From Pseudodesulfovibrio sediminis (GTDB lineage Bacteria; Desulfobacterota; Desulfovibrionia; Desulfovibrionales; Desulfovibrionaceae), in contig NZ_AP024485.1 of assembly GCF_020886695.1 (NCBI RefSeq), forward strand, positions 3,167,001 through 3,231,000: DNA of 64,000 nt, given 5' to 3'. Shown here piece by piece: positions 7,603 through 16,221 of this stretch (position 1 is its first letter; the number at the start of each line of letters is the position of its first letter). Position numbers and translations under genes: made by a program. The notes beneath the pieces were generated by a model that was not told the DNA's origin, ran no database searches, and saw nothing but the letters and a program-made list of their open reading frames with translations.

Positions 7603-8289
7603 ATGATATATAACAAGAAAGAATTCTACGGTGGAGCCGTACTCCTGATAGCCTTCTTCGTGGTCTTGTATCTGATGTTCCAGCCGATGTTCTCAGGGCA
7701 TAATGCGATGGAATATCTCGATAACCTCTATAACTCGATTTCCAAGGGGTCGGTGTATTACATCCCTGCCCTCAAGGAAGAGGTGGCCCCGTATGCGAAC
7801 AAGCAGGTCTCCATGGATTTGGCGTATGACACCGAGATAGAGGCGTCACAGTCAGCCCTTCTGTTCACCCGGGCAGGGGCGCAGGCGCAGGTGGCAGGCA
7901 ACACGTTGCGGGTGTCCGGCTCTCTGGGGGGCATGCTGAATACCAGTCTGGCAGACGCTGAGGCCATGTATCACAATGATGGCAAGACCATCACCGCCAG
8001 GTATGACCTGGAACCCCGACGGGCCATGTTCAACTGGTGGACCAGTCTGAAGCTCATGGACAAGTCGCTGAAGTCCCATCGTGAATTCGCGGCGGCAAAG
8101 GTGATTGGCAATGTGGGCAAGAAGGCTGTTGAGGCTTCATATAACTATTTCAAGGTTGAACCTGTCCAGATCATGGATCAAATTGGAATGGTTGTTTTTT
8201 CACTGGCGTTTTATGTTTTCTATACTTTGTGGTATGGCTTTGCCATCCTCTTCCTTTTTGAAGGGTGGGGACTCAAGCTCAGTCATTAA
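7603..8289 (+). CDS. Two-helix membrane protein of unknown function
   Basis: 228 residues, not recognised. The protein has one membrane helix at residues ~10-30 (GGAVLLIAFFVVLYLMF) and one near the C terminus (~195-222, MVVFSLAFYVFYTLWYGFAILFLF). The ~165 residues between them are soluble, probably periplasmic. I chose ATG 7603 because AAGGAGG stands 8 nt upstream inside the end of the permease gene; the frame could extend to 7519 but without a site. One nucleotide separates it from the permease stop, so it is translationally coupled and probably a permease partner or accessory. No cysteines or metal motifs stand out. Confidence 0.75.
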   Translation: MIYNKKEFYGGAVLLIAFFVVLYLMFQPMFSGHNAMEYLDNLYNSISKGSVYYIPALKEEVAPYANKQVSMDLAYDTEIEASQSALLFTRAGAQAQVAGNTLRVSGSLGGMLNTSLADAEAMYHNDGKTITARYDLEPRRAMFNWWTSLKLMDKSLKSHREFAAAKVIGNVGKKAVEASYNYFKVEPVQIMDQIGMVVFSLAFYVFYTLWYGFAILFLFEGWGLKLSH

Positions 8290-8313
8290 TTCCCGTTAAT
8301 TCTACCATACCCA

Positions 8314-8365
8314 AACCAGGGTGCGGCTCGGCAGCCTCAGGGCGCCGGGTCGTACCCCCCTGGTT
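8314..8365 (+). other. Hairpin between membrane protein gene and PAS kinase
   Basis: AACCAGGG (8314-8321) and CCCTGGTT (8358-8365) can pair across a GC-rich 36-nt loop. No clear T-run follows, although the sequence after it is T-rich. It may be a weak terminator or an mRNA processing site dividing the run. Confidence 0.35.
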
Positions 8366-8416
8366 GGTTTACTTTCAAGGAATTTCATTTTATTTGAGGA
8401 TGATGAGGAGCGTACA

Positions 8417-9907
8417 ATGAACCTCCAGAATTACTACGAGACTGTCATGGAACTCAGCCATGGCATCGTGGTCACCCTCGATCTTGACGGGCGCATCATC
8501 CATGGCAACGCCGAACTGGAGGCGCTCTCCGGGTATTCCATACAGGAGCTTGCCGGCCGTGATTGGTTTGTCACCTTCATCCATAAGGGTGAGCGTCGGA
8601 TGGCGCGCCGCGCGTTGTTTGAGTCCGCACATGGTCAGGGCGTCTCCGCTTTTGCCGGAGTGATCACGGCCAAGGACGGCGATATCGTCTACGTCAACTG
8701 GAATCTCAAACCCCTGACGGATTACAACGGGGAGGCCGTTTCCCTGCTGTGCGTCGGTCAGGATGTGACAGACCTGGTCCTTCGCGAAAAAGGATTGTTG
8801 CGCGAGCGGTTTACGCTCCTTGAACGAACCAAGGAACTCAACTGCCTCTACGAACTCAGTTTGCTCTCAGCTGATGTTGATCAGGAGCTGGAAGTGCTGC
8901 TGACCAAGATGATCGACCTGTTGCCGTCCGCGTTTCAGAACCCGGCCATGACGTTTATCCGTCTGAAGCTGGACCAGCGCATCTGGGAAACGCCGGGATA
9001 TGTGGACACGGATCACATGCTTACCGAACAGATCATGGTCAACAAGGAGCGGCGTGGGGTGTTGTCCGTGGCCGTGCGAGAGAAGGGACGCGGCCGTGTC
9101 GCCTTCATTGAGGACGAGATGGATCTCTTTGCCACCGCGGCCCAGCAGATCGCCGTCACCATCGCCAAGAAAGAGACCCGCAAGGCCAAGCATGAGCTGG
9201 AGCGTCAGCTCAGGCAGTCCGACCGACTGGCCAAGATCGGGCAGTTCTCGGCCGGTGTGGCCCACGAGATCAACGAGCCTCTGGCCAATATTCTGGGTTT
9301 TGCCGAGCTGGCTCTGCAGACGCCCAACCTGTCCGGACAACTGGTCACGGACTTGAACAATATCGTGGATTCTTCCCTGCATGCCCGCGAGATCATTCGT
9401 AAGCTGATGTTCTTTGGCCGACAGTTGTCGCCGCAGTTCGTGACACTCAATTTCAATGAGGCCGTGGAGCAGGCGCTGCGAATCACCGAGGCAGGGGCCA
9501 TGCGGAATGACATCACGATCATCCGGGATTTTGATGTGTCCCAGCCCGTGGTCAGCGCGGACCCGCAGCACGTCAAGCAGGTGGTGGTCAATCTGGTGGT
9601 CAATTCCATCCAGGCCATGGAGCGTGGGGGCAAGGTGAACGTACGAACATGGTCCAATGATACGGATGTGTATCTCATTGTGGAGGACACCGGGACAGGG
9701 ATGGAGCCGGAAGTCCTCAAACAGATTTTCACTCCCTTTTATACCACCAAGGACGTGGACAAGGGATCAGGGCTTGGCCTTTCCGTGACACATGGTATAG
9801 TCAAGGCACATGGCGGGTTCATTCAAGTGGACAGCAGGCCCGGTGAGGGTACGCGGGTGGAAGTGGCCATCCCCTGTCCCAACAGCAACAAGGGTGTTGA
9901 CTCATGA
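8417..9907 (+). CDS. Cytoplasmic PAS histidine kinase
   Basis: 496 residues with no membrane helix. A PAS domain (5-120, VTLDLDGRIIHGNAEL) is followed by a GAF-like or linker region (~135-260), then HisKA with His283 and HATPase (NLVVNSIQAM, EDTGTGM, GSGLGLS). The H box reads HEINEPL instead of the usual HEINNPL. I chose ATG 8417 (GAGGAG 10 nt upstream); the frame extends to 8321 through the hairpin but lacks a site. The ATGA overlap with the sigma-54 regulator at 9904 makes these a kinase-regulator pair. Confidence 0.9.
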   Translation: MNLQNYYETVMELSHGIVVTLDLDGRIIHGNAELEALSGYSIQELAGRDWFVTFIHKGERRMARRALFESAHGQGVSAFAGVITAKDGDIVYVNWNLKPLTDYNGEAVSLLCVGQDVTDLVLREKGLLRERFTLLERTKELNCLYELSLLSADVDQELEVLLTKMIDLLPSAFQNPAMTFIRLKLDQRIWETPGYVDTDHMLTEQIMVNKERRGVLSVAVREKGRGRVAFIEDEMDLFATAAQQIAVTIAKKETRKAKHELERQLRQSDRLAKIGQFSAGVAHEINEPLANILGFAELALQTPNLSGQLVTDLNNIVDSSLHAREIIRKLMFFGRQLSPQFVTLNFNEAVEQALRITEAGAMRNDITIIRDFDVSQPVVSADPQHVKQVVVNLVVNSIQAMERGGKVNVRTWSNDTDVYLIVEDTGTGMEPEVLKQIFTPFYTTKDVDKGSGLGLSVTHGIVKAHGGFIQVDSRPGEGTRVEVAIPCPNSNKGVDS

Positions 9908-11244
9908 GTGATGCCATACGCATTCTGGCAGTAGATGATTCCAGGGCGACCCTCGAGGTGCTCAAGCGCAATCTTGAACCCGAAGGCTACCAGGTCTTTA
10001 CCTGTGAACGCGTGGATGAGGCGCTGTCTCTGCTCGATGAGTTGGACATAGACCTGGTGATCACGGACTACCGGATGCCCGAAGCCACCGGGCTGGACCT
10101 GATCAAGCACGTCCGAGCCAATCATCAGGACGTGGATATCATGATGATCACCGGGTATCCTTCCATCCCCGGCGCTGTCGAGGCCATCAAGGACGGCGCG
10201 GGCGAGTACCTGGCCAAGCCTTTTACCACCGAAGAGCTGTTATCGTCGGTCACGCGCATCGTTGACCGACTCCGCCGCAGACGCGTGCTCTCCACCTCGG
10301 ATACGCCCCCGGACAATTTTGGGATTATCGGTAACTCACCGGAAATGCAGCGAGTGTTCAGGCGCATACAAAAGGCCGCTTCCACAGACGCCAACGTGCT
10401 TATCTCAGGAGACTCCGGCACCGGCAAGGAGCTGGTGGCCCGTGCCGTGCATTACAACTCCAATCGGCGAACCGCATCATTCGTGCCCGTCAACTGCACG
10501 GCCATTCCAGACAGTCTGGTGGAATCCGAGTTGTTCGGTCACGTCAAGGGCGCGTTCACCGGCGCCAAGGATTCTCGGGCGGGATTCTTCGAGATCGCCC
10601 ACGGCGGTTCGATCTTTCTGGACGAGATCGGCGATGCCAGCCCCAACATGCAGGCCAAGCTGCTGCGCGTGATCCAGTCCAAGGAATTTTCCAAGGTCGG
10701 TTCCAGTCTGGTGCATACCGTGGACACCCGCATACTGGCCGCTTCGCACAAGGATTTGAAGCAGTTGGTGGAGGAAGGGGGCTTTCGTGAGGATCTCTAT
10801 TACCGCATCAACGTGGTGGATATCCCGGTTCCGCGCCTGTGTGAGCGGGGTGATGACATTCTGGTGCTCATCAATCTGTTCCTGACCAAGTTTTCACAGG
10901 CCATGAACCGTGTGCCGCCCAACCTGACGGATGAGGCCCTGCATGCGTTGCGTACCCATGCCTGGCCCGGCAATGTTCGTGAACTGGAGAATCTCATTCA
11001 GCGGCTGGTGGTCATTGTGGACCATGACCCCATCGAGGTCACTGACCTGCCTGATTCCATGCGCTTCAGCCTGCCAGTGGAGGGGAGCGTCAACCGTTCC
11101 CTGGCCGAGGTGGAGTACGAGCATATCCGCAATGTGCTGACCATGGTCCGGGGCAACAAGACCCGCGCGGCAGAGGTGCTGGGCATCAACCGCAAAACCC
11201 TGCGGGAGAAGCTGAAGAAGATGGAGAGCGGGAAGGGGCAATAG
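9904..11244 (+). CDS. NtrC-family sigma-54-dependent response regulator
   Basis: 446 residues. The receiver (1-120) has Asp11, Asp12 and acceptor Asp55 (VITDYRMP). An AAA+ domain follows (~140-375) with GDSGTGKE Walker A, GAFTGA sigma-54 loop, FLDEIGD Walker B and the DLYYRINV/GNVRELENL regions. A Fis-type helix-turn-helix closes the protein (NKTRAAEVLGINRKTLREKL). It is the output protein for the 8417 kinase and probably drives the sigma-54 promoters at 3255 and 2800; that link is inferred from position only. Confidence 0.93.
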   Translation: MSDAIRILAVDDSRATLEVLKRNLEPEGYQVFTCERVDEALSLLDELDIDLVITDYRMPEATGLDLIKHVRANHQDVDIMMITGYPSIPGAVEAIKDGAGEYLAKPFTTEELLSSVTRIVDRLRRRRVLSTSDTPPDNFGIIGNSPEMQRVFRRIQKAASTDANVLISGDSGTGKELVARAVHYNSNRRTASFVPVNCTAIPDSLVESELFGHVKGAFTGAKDSRAGFFEIAHGGSIFLDEIGDASPNMQAKLLRVIQSKEFSKVGSSLVHTVDTRILAASHKDLKQLVEEGGFREDLYYRINVVDIPVPRLCERGDDILVLINLFLTKFSQAMNRVPPNLTDEALHALRTHAWPGNVRELENLIQRLVVIVDHDPIEVTDLPDSMRFSLPVEGSVNRSLAEVEYEHIRNVLTMVRGNKTRAAEVLGINRKTLREKLKKMESGKGQ

Positions 11245-11275
11245 GGTGCCATTTTCCCGGTGCAGTCCTCGGGGA

Positions 11276-12553
11276 CTATCCCAGCGAGCCTGACTTGATG
11301 TGCAGATCGCGCTGCGGGAAGGGGATCTCGATGTCATTTTCCTTGAACAGATCCCAGATATTGAACAGGACTTCACTGGTGACGTTGCCCACACCGTCTT
11401 CGGCGTCTGCAATCCAGACACATAACTCCATGTCCACAGAGCTGTCTCCAAAGCCGGAAAGGCGGGCCAGTGGAGGTGGGGTGCGCAGTATGCGTTTGAT
11501 GCCCTTTGTGGCGTCTTCCATGATTTTTTTGACTTGATGGATGTCGGACGCATAGGACACGCCCACCGGAATGACCAGACGGACATTGGTATTGGAGTAA
11601 GACCAGTTGATGACCTCATTGGTGATGAGTTTCTCATTGGGAATGAGGTATTCCTTGCCGCTGCGGGTCAGGACCGATGCGTAGCGGGCGTGCATGTAGC
11701 GAACCGTACCGAAAACGCCGACCAGTTCGATGACATCGCCGGGCTTGATGGACTTGTCGAGCAGCAGCAGGATGCCGGAAATATAGTTGGCAAAAATGGT
11801 GCGCAGGCCGAAACCGACGCCGACACCAAGGGCGCTGGAGAAGATGGTCAGGCTGGTCAGGTCGAGTCCGATGCTGGACAGGGTGAAGAGCAGGGCCGCG
11901 GTATACAGGCCGATGTTGATGAGTTTGTTGATCAACACCTGCAGTGAGGGAGACAGGGTGTGTGAAGTCTCGATCCGTTTGGCCGTGAAGGTGGAGATGA
12001 CCCGGGCCAGTTGCAGGCAGATGGCCGCCAGAATCAACCCCTTGATCATGCCGTAGACCGAGATGGTGTTGCCGCCCATGGACAGGGACATGGTCTGGAG
12101 ATAGCTGGTGATATAGCCGAGCAGGCCGACGATGTGGAGCAGGGCCAGCCCCCAGACGCAGAAGGCCACCAGCCGGGAAATCGCCCTGTTGGGAATGATG
12201 TAGGTGGACAGTCGGATAGCCACCCAGGCGATGGATAGATCGCTGGCGGCAATGATCCAGCGGGGAAAGTCATCCTTCATGACAAAGAAGCTGATGCATA
12301 TCTGGGAGTACAGGAAGAAGGTCAGGCTATGGGTTACGGAGGCGGTCACCGAGAAGAGGGAGCGCAGGAACTCGTTGGAGACAGAGGCTTTGACCCAGCG
12401 ACGGAACATGGGGCCGATGACAAGACCGAGTGAAAAGACCAGCACGACACCGAACAGAATGCATACCCACTGCGTTATGGCGTTGGGGGTGAGGAAATTG
12501 GTTTGCAACCAGTTCAGGAGGTTGTCGAGGTAGATTTCGAGGTTCTTCTGCAT
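11276..12553 (-). CDS. MscS-family mechanosensitive channel
   Basis: 425 residues, inner membrane. Several helices (~30-190) precede the conserved pore helix and MscS core (~235-300: SALGVGVGFGLRTIFANYISGILLL, then DKSIKPGDVIELVG), a beta domain (IPNEKLITNEVINWS) and a C-terminal alpha/beta domain. It is longer than E. coli MscS (286) because of extra N-terminal helices. ATG 12553 is preferred, with AAGGA 7 nt upstream; the frame reaches 12694 but the extra part is hydrophilic and lacks a site. It would release solutes during osmotic downshock. It is convergent with the sigma-54 regulator gene and separated from the polyamine operon by a terminator. Confidence 0.88.
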   Translation of the reverse strand: MQKNLEIYLDNLLNWLQTNFLTPNAITQWVCILFGVVLVFSLGLVIGPMFRRWVKASVSNEFLRSLFSVTASVTHSLTFFLYSQICISFFVMKDDFPRWIIAASDLSIAWVAIRLSTYIIPNRAISRLVAFCVWGLALLHIVGLLGYITSYLQTMSLSMGGNTISVYGMIKGLILAAICLQLARVISTFTAKRIETSHTLSPSLQVLINKLINIGLYTAALLFTLSSIGLDLTSLTIFSSALGVGVGFGLRTIFANYISGILLLLDKSIKPGDVIELVGVFGTVRYMHARYASVLTRSGKEYLIPNEKLITNEVINWSYSNTNVRLVIPVGVSYASDIHQVKKIMEDATKGIKRILRTPPPLARLSGFGDSSVDMELCVWIADAEDGVGNVTSEVLFNIWDLFKENDIEIPFPQRDLHIKSGSLG

Positions 12554-12747
12554 TTCATTCCTTGAGTGCATTGGCGGTAGGGACCGAGCGTCCTTTCTGC
12601 TGTCCGATGCATGTCGAATCCAATCCGGATTGACATGGAAATCTTTGTGGACGTCCCCATTCTTAGCGCATCCCGAAAAAATTTCCAATGGCAAATGGTG
12701 CGGTCCGGCGTCATGAGGGAGCAGTCAACCATCCCACGGCGTACACG

Positions 12748-12778
12748 AAAAAGCCCCGCAGCAAAGAAGAACTGCGGG
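12748..12778 (-). terminator. Intrinsic terminator of the polyamine operon
   Basis: CCCGCAG / CTGCGGG stem with a 10-nt loop. On the minus strand the stem is followed by GGCTTTTTCG. It stands 21 nt after the stop of the last polyamine gene (12799). Confidence 0.8.
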
Positions 12779-12798
12779 ACCTGATGGAGAGTCTGTTG

Positions 12799-13680
12799 TT
12801 ATCCGATCTTTGTTTTCCCATCCAGCGTCATGACCGGTGCATAGTGCTGAGGCCTGCGATCACGGAAAAAACCCCAGCCCGCGCGGAAGTTGCGAATTTC
12901 GTCGAAATCCACTTCTGCCAACAGCACCCCTTCGGTCACGCGGTCGGCATCGGCGATGAGTTCGCCCATAGGATCGGTGATGTAGGATGAGCCATAGAAG
13001 GTCAACTCGACATCGTCGTCTATTTCTGTGCCGATGCGGTTGGATGCACACACAGGCATGACGTTGGCGGCGGCGTGACCCTGTTGGGTCCGTCGCCAAT
13101 GGGGCATGGAGTCACACTCCGGCATGGTCGGTTCGGAACCGATGGCCGTGGGGTACATGAGTACGTCCGCGCCCATGAGCGCCATGGCACGGGCGGCCTC
13201 CGGGTACCACTGGTCCCAGCAGATGCCCACGCCGACGTTGCCATGGGCCGTTTCCCACACCTTGAATCCGGTGTCTCCGGGGTTGAAGTAGTATTTCTCT
13301 TCGTATCCCGGCCCTTGGGGGATATGGGTTTTGCGGTAGAGGCCGAGCATGGTCCCGTCCGCGTCCATCATGGCCATGGAGTTGTAGTATGCCTTGCCTG
13401 CGCGCTCAAAGAAACTCACAGGCAGGACCACGCCCAACTCCTGTGCCAGAGTGGAGAATCGTGCCAGAAGCGAATCTTTCAGAGTTGCTTCGTGGGCGTA
13501 GGCAAAATAGTCATGTTTCTGGGTTTTGCAGAAGTAGGGCCCCTCGAACAGCTCCTGCAGGAGGATGATCTGAGCACCCGAGGACGCGGCCTTGCGTACC
13601 AGGGATTCCGCCTTGTCCACGTTGGTGGCAAAGTCGTCGCCGCACGCCATCTGGGTGACGGCCAATGTCGTTTTACTCAT
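12799..13680 (-). CDS. aguB: N-carbamoylputrescine amidase
   Basis: 293 residues of the carbon-nitrogen hydrolase (nitrilase) superfamily. It hydrolyses N-carbamoylputrescine to putrescine, CO2 and ammonia in the cytoplasm. The Glu43-Lys117-Cys154 triad is visible in LQELFEGPYFC, YRKTHIPQGPGY and GICWDQWYPE, which are the signatures of the AguB branch. Full length. It follows agmatine deiminase by 9 nt, as in other aguAB pairs, and closes the operon before the terminator at 12748. Confidence 0.93.
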   Translation of the reverse strand: MSKTTLAVTQMACGDDFATNVDKAESLVRKAASSGAQIILLQELFEGPYFCKTQKHDYFAYAHEATLKDSLLARFSTLAQELGVVLPVSFFERAGKAYYNSMAMMDADGTMLGLYRKTHIPQGPGYEEKYYFNPGDTGFKVWETAHGNVGVGICWDQWYPEAARAMALMGADVLMYPTAIGSEPTMPECDSMPHWRRTQQGHAAANVMPVCASNRIGTEIDDDVELTFYGSSYITDPMGELIADADRVTEGVLLAEVDFDEIRNFRAGWGFFRDRRPQHYAPVMTLDGKTKIG

Positions 13681-13689
13681 TGCGCGCTC

Positions 13690-14757
13690 CTAAAACACGG
13701 GCAGCGGTGCGCCTTTGGGCTGCTGCTGGGTAATGCAGTGGATACCGCCGCCACCGGCGAAGATGTCGATACTTGGTATCTGGATGACTTCGCGGGTGGG
13801 GAAGGCGTCGCACAGTATCTTGTAGGCCACTTCATCCATGGGATCATCAAAGGAAGACATGATGATGCCTCCGTTGCACATGTAGAAGTTGATGTAGCTC
13901 AGGTCCATGCGCCAGTCCCCGTGGTAGCGCGGAGCGGGTTCGGGGATACGGATGATTTCAAGGGAGCGGCCCTTGGCATCCGTGGCTGCTTCAAGCCGTT
14001 TGATGGCGTCCTGGGTGACCGCGTAGTTGTTGTTCTCCGGGTCGGTGCAATCATGCACCATGACCACACCGGGACGAACGAAACAGGCGAGGATATCCAC
14101 ATGCCCGTTGGTCTCGTCATCCTCCAGACCATTGCCGAGCCAGATGACCTTTTCCGTACCGAGGTAGGCATGGAAGAGGTCTTCGAAGTCCGTGGCGGAG
14201 AAGCCCGCGTTGCGGTTGGGGTCGAACTGCACCTGCTCAGTGGTGAGCAGGGTGCCTTCGCCGTCAGTGTGGAGACCACCCCCTTCGATAATGAAGGGAG
14301 CAGCATACCTGCGCATGTTCAGGTGTTCCAGCACATGCAGCCCCATGGGTTCATCATATTTGCCTTCATATCGAGCTATGTGACCCCAGTCATTGAATAT
14401 CCAGTCGACTCCGGCCACGCCGCCCCTGCCGTCCACCACAAAGGTGGGAGCCGAGTCGCGGGCCCAGGAGTCGCGGGTGTCCATGGGAACCAGCGTGGTG
14501 AAATCGCCGCAGTAGTACCTGGCGTCCTCCAGCAGCTCCGGGCGGCACATCATGTAGACCGGCTCGAACCGGGAGATCGCCTTGGCGACTTCCGCATAGG
14601 CGCAACGGGGTTTCTCCATGCCGCGCCAGACGCCCGGCTTGCATGGCCAGATCATCCATGTGGCTTCATGCTCGGCCCATTCGGCAGGCATGTGCAGACC
14701 GTCGCAGATGGGCGCACGGACGGGGATACGGATAGGTGTAACAGGAGTGTTCGCCAT
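13690..14757 (-). CDS. aguA: Agmatine deiminase
   Basis: 355 residues, guanidino-modifying enzyme family (peptidyl-arginine-deiminase-like fold). It converts agmatine to N-carbamoylputrescine and ammonia. Family segments include MPAEWAEHEATWMIWP at the N terminus, RDSAPTFVV, FIIEGGGLHTDGEGT, GHVDILACF and the catalytic Cys341 in GGGGIHCITQQQPKG. I chose ATG 14757 with AAGGAA 5 nt upstream, not the longer frame from 14784. With aguB it supplies putrescine to the aminotransferase encoded upstream in the same run. Confidence 0.94.
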   Translation of the reverse strand: MANTPVTPIRIPVRAPICDGLHMPAEWAEHEATWMIWPCKPGVWRGMEKPRCAYAEVAKAISRFEPVYMMCRPELLEDARYYCGDFTTLVPMDTRDSWARDSAPTFVVDGRGGVAGVDWIFNDWGHIARYEGKYDEPMGLHVLEHLNMRRYAAPFIIEGGGLHTDGEGTLLTTEQVQFDPNRNAGFSATDFEDLFHAYLGTEKVIWLGNGLEDDETNGHVDILACFVRPGVVMVHDCTDPENNNYAVTQDAIKRLEAATDAKGRSLEIIRIPEPAPRYHGDWRMDLSYINFYMCNGGIIMSSFDDPMDEVAYKILCDAFPTREVIQIPSIDIFAGGGGIHCITQQQPKGAPLPVF

Positions 14758-14776
14758 GGGTATTCCTTCAGTATTA

Positions 14777-16210
14777 CTAATCAACGGTGTTGATCATGAC
14801 ATGTTTGGTGACCAGATAATCGCCCACCGCCTCGGCAGAGAGATCCTTGCCGAACCCTGACTGTTTGAAACCGCCATGCGGGGTCTCGGAAGCCAGCGGC
14901 AGGTGGTCGTTGACCCATACCGTGCCGAACTCCAGAGCGCGGCAGACGCGCATGGTCCGGGCGACATCGCGAGTGAAGACAGAGGAGGCCAGCCCGAAGT
15001 CGACGTCATTGCCCAGGGCAACGGCTTCTTTTTCGTCCCCGAAACTCTGGATGGTTATCACGGGACCGAAGACTTCTTTTTGCACGATTTCGGAATCCTG
15101 GGCAACGTCGGCGATCACCGTGGGCTGGAAAAAAGCGCCGGGACCGTCAATGACCTTACCGCCGCACAGGATGGAAGCACCGTCTTTTTCGGCGCGCTCC
15201 ACAAACCCGGAAACCATGTCCAGGTGTCTGGCGGAGATCATGGAACCCATTTCAGTGGATGCGTCGAACGGATCGCCGACCTTGACCTTTTCCATGGCCG
15301 CGACCATGGCCTCGCGGACATCCGATTCAATGGATGTGTGACAGATGATGCGGGTGGCGGCGGTGCAGTCCTGGCCGGAGTTGCAGTACGCGGCCAGTGA
15401 CAGTTTCTCGGCCACAAGGGAGATATCGGCGTCTTCAAAGACAAGGGCCGGGGCCTTGCCGCCCAGCTCCAGGTGCACGCGCTTGACGGTGTCTGCCGCG
15501 CTTTTCATGACCGCCACGCCCGTCTCGGTGGCACCGGTCAGGCTGACCATCCTGATGTCGGGATGGGTGGTGAGCATGTGGCCTACATTGCCCGCGACCA
15601 CGTTGACCACGCCGTCAGGGATGCCTGCCTCGGCAGTCAGCTCTCCAAGCATGAGGGAGGTGCGCGGGGTCAGGGACGCGGGTTTGAGTACGGCTGTGCA
15701 TCCGGCGGCCAGGGCAGGGCCGATTTTCCAGACGCCCATGAGCAGCGGGTAGTTCCACGGCGCGATCTGTCCGACCACGCCCACGGGGTCGCGGCGGTAG
15801 ATGGAGGTGTATCCTTCGGCAAATTCACCGGCATGATGGCCACCTGTATCTCGGGCGGCGGCCGCAAAGAAGCGCAGATTGTCTATGCAGAAGGGCAGGT
15901 CCGCACCCAGGCTGAGGAATTCATAGGGCTTGCCTGTGTCTTCCGATTCCACCCGCGCAAATTCTTCCATGCGGGCCTCAAGCAGGTCGGCCAGCTTCCA
16001 GAGGGTCGCGGACCGGTCGGCCGGGGTCAGCCCGGACCAGCGACCGTCCTCAAAGGCGGTCTTGGCGGATTCCACTGCACGGAGGACGTCCTTCTCCCCT
16101 GCCTTGGCCACAGAGGCCACCACAGCCCCGGTAGCCGGATTCTCAACATCCATCTGCGCGCCGTCGGCGGCGTCAGTCCATTGGCCGTTGATCCATAATT
16201 TCATATCCAT
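14777..16210 (-). CDS. patD: Gamma-aminobutyraldehyde dehydrogenase (aldehyde dehydrogenase family)
   Basis: 477 residues, NAD(P)-dependent aldehyde dehydrogenase. Glu248 (LELGGK) and the nucleophile Cys282 are present. Cys282 lies in NSGQDCTAATR; the GQDCTAA form is typical of E. coli YdcW-type gamma-aminobutyraldehyde dehydrogenases and differs from the common GQVC or GQRC. The N-terminal folding motif IAPWNYPL is intact. It would oxidise 4-aminobutanal to GABA. GGAGACC precedes ATG 16210. It sits between agmatine deiminase and putrescine aminotransferase, which fits the pathway exactly. Betaine-aldehyde activity cannot be excluded. Confidence 0.88.
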   Translation of the reverse strand: MDMKLWINGQWTDAADGAQMDVENPATGAVVASVAKAGEKDVLRAVESAKTAFEDGRWSGLTPADRSATLWKLADLLEARMEEFARVESEDTGKPYEFLSLGADLPFCIDNLRFFAAAARDTGGHHAGEFAEGYTSIYRRDPVGVVGQIAPWNYPLLMGVWKIGPALAAGCTAVLKPASLTPRTSLMLGELTAEAGIPDGVVNVVAGNVGHMLTTHPDIRMVSLTGATETGVAVMKSAADTVKRVHLELGGKAPALVFEDADISLVAEKLSLAAYCNSGQDCTAATRIICHTSIESDVREAMVAAMEKVKVGDPFDASTEMGSMISARHLDMVSGFVERAEKDGASILCGGKVIDGPGAFFQPTVIADVAQDSEIVQKEVFGPVITIQSFGDEKEAVALGNDVDFGLASSVFTRDVARTMRVCRALEFGTVWVNDHLPLASETPHGGFKQSGFGKDLSAEAVGDYLVTKHVMINTVD

Positions 16211-16221
16211 AGCGGGTCTCC

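Noticed and set aside
11245-11275. Terminator between the sigma-54 regulator and mscS
   Set aside because: The gap is only 31 bp and I see no stable stem with a T-run.
13075-14793. 572-residue frame on the + strand
   Set aside because: Antisense shadow of aguA and aguB, composed of the His/Gly/Val-rich sequence typical of such shadows in GC-rich genes.
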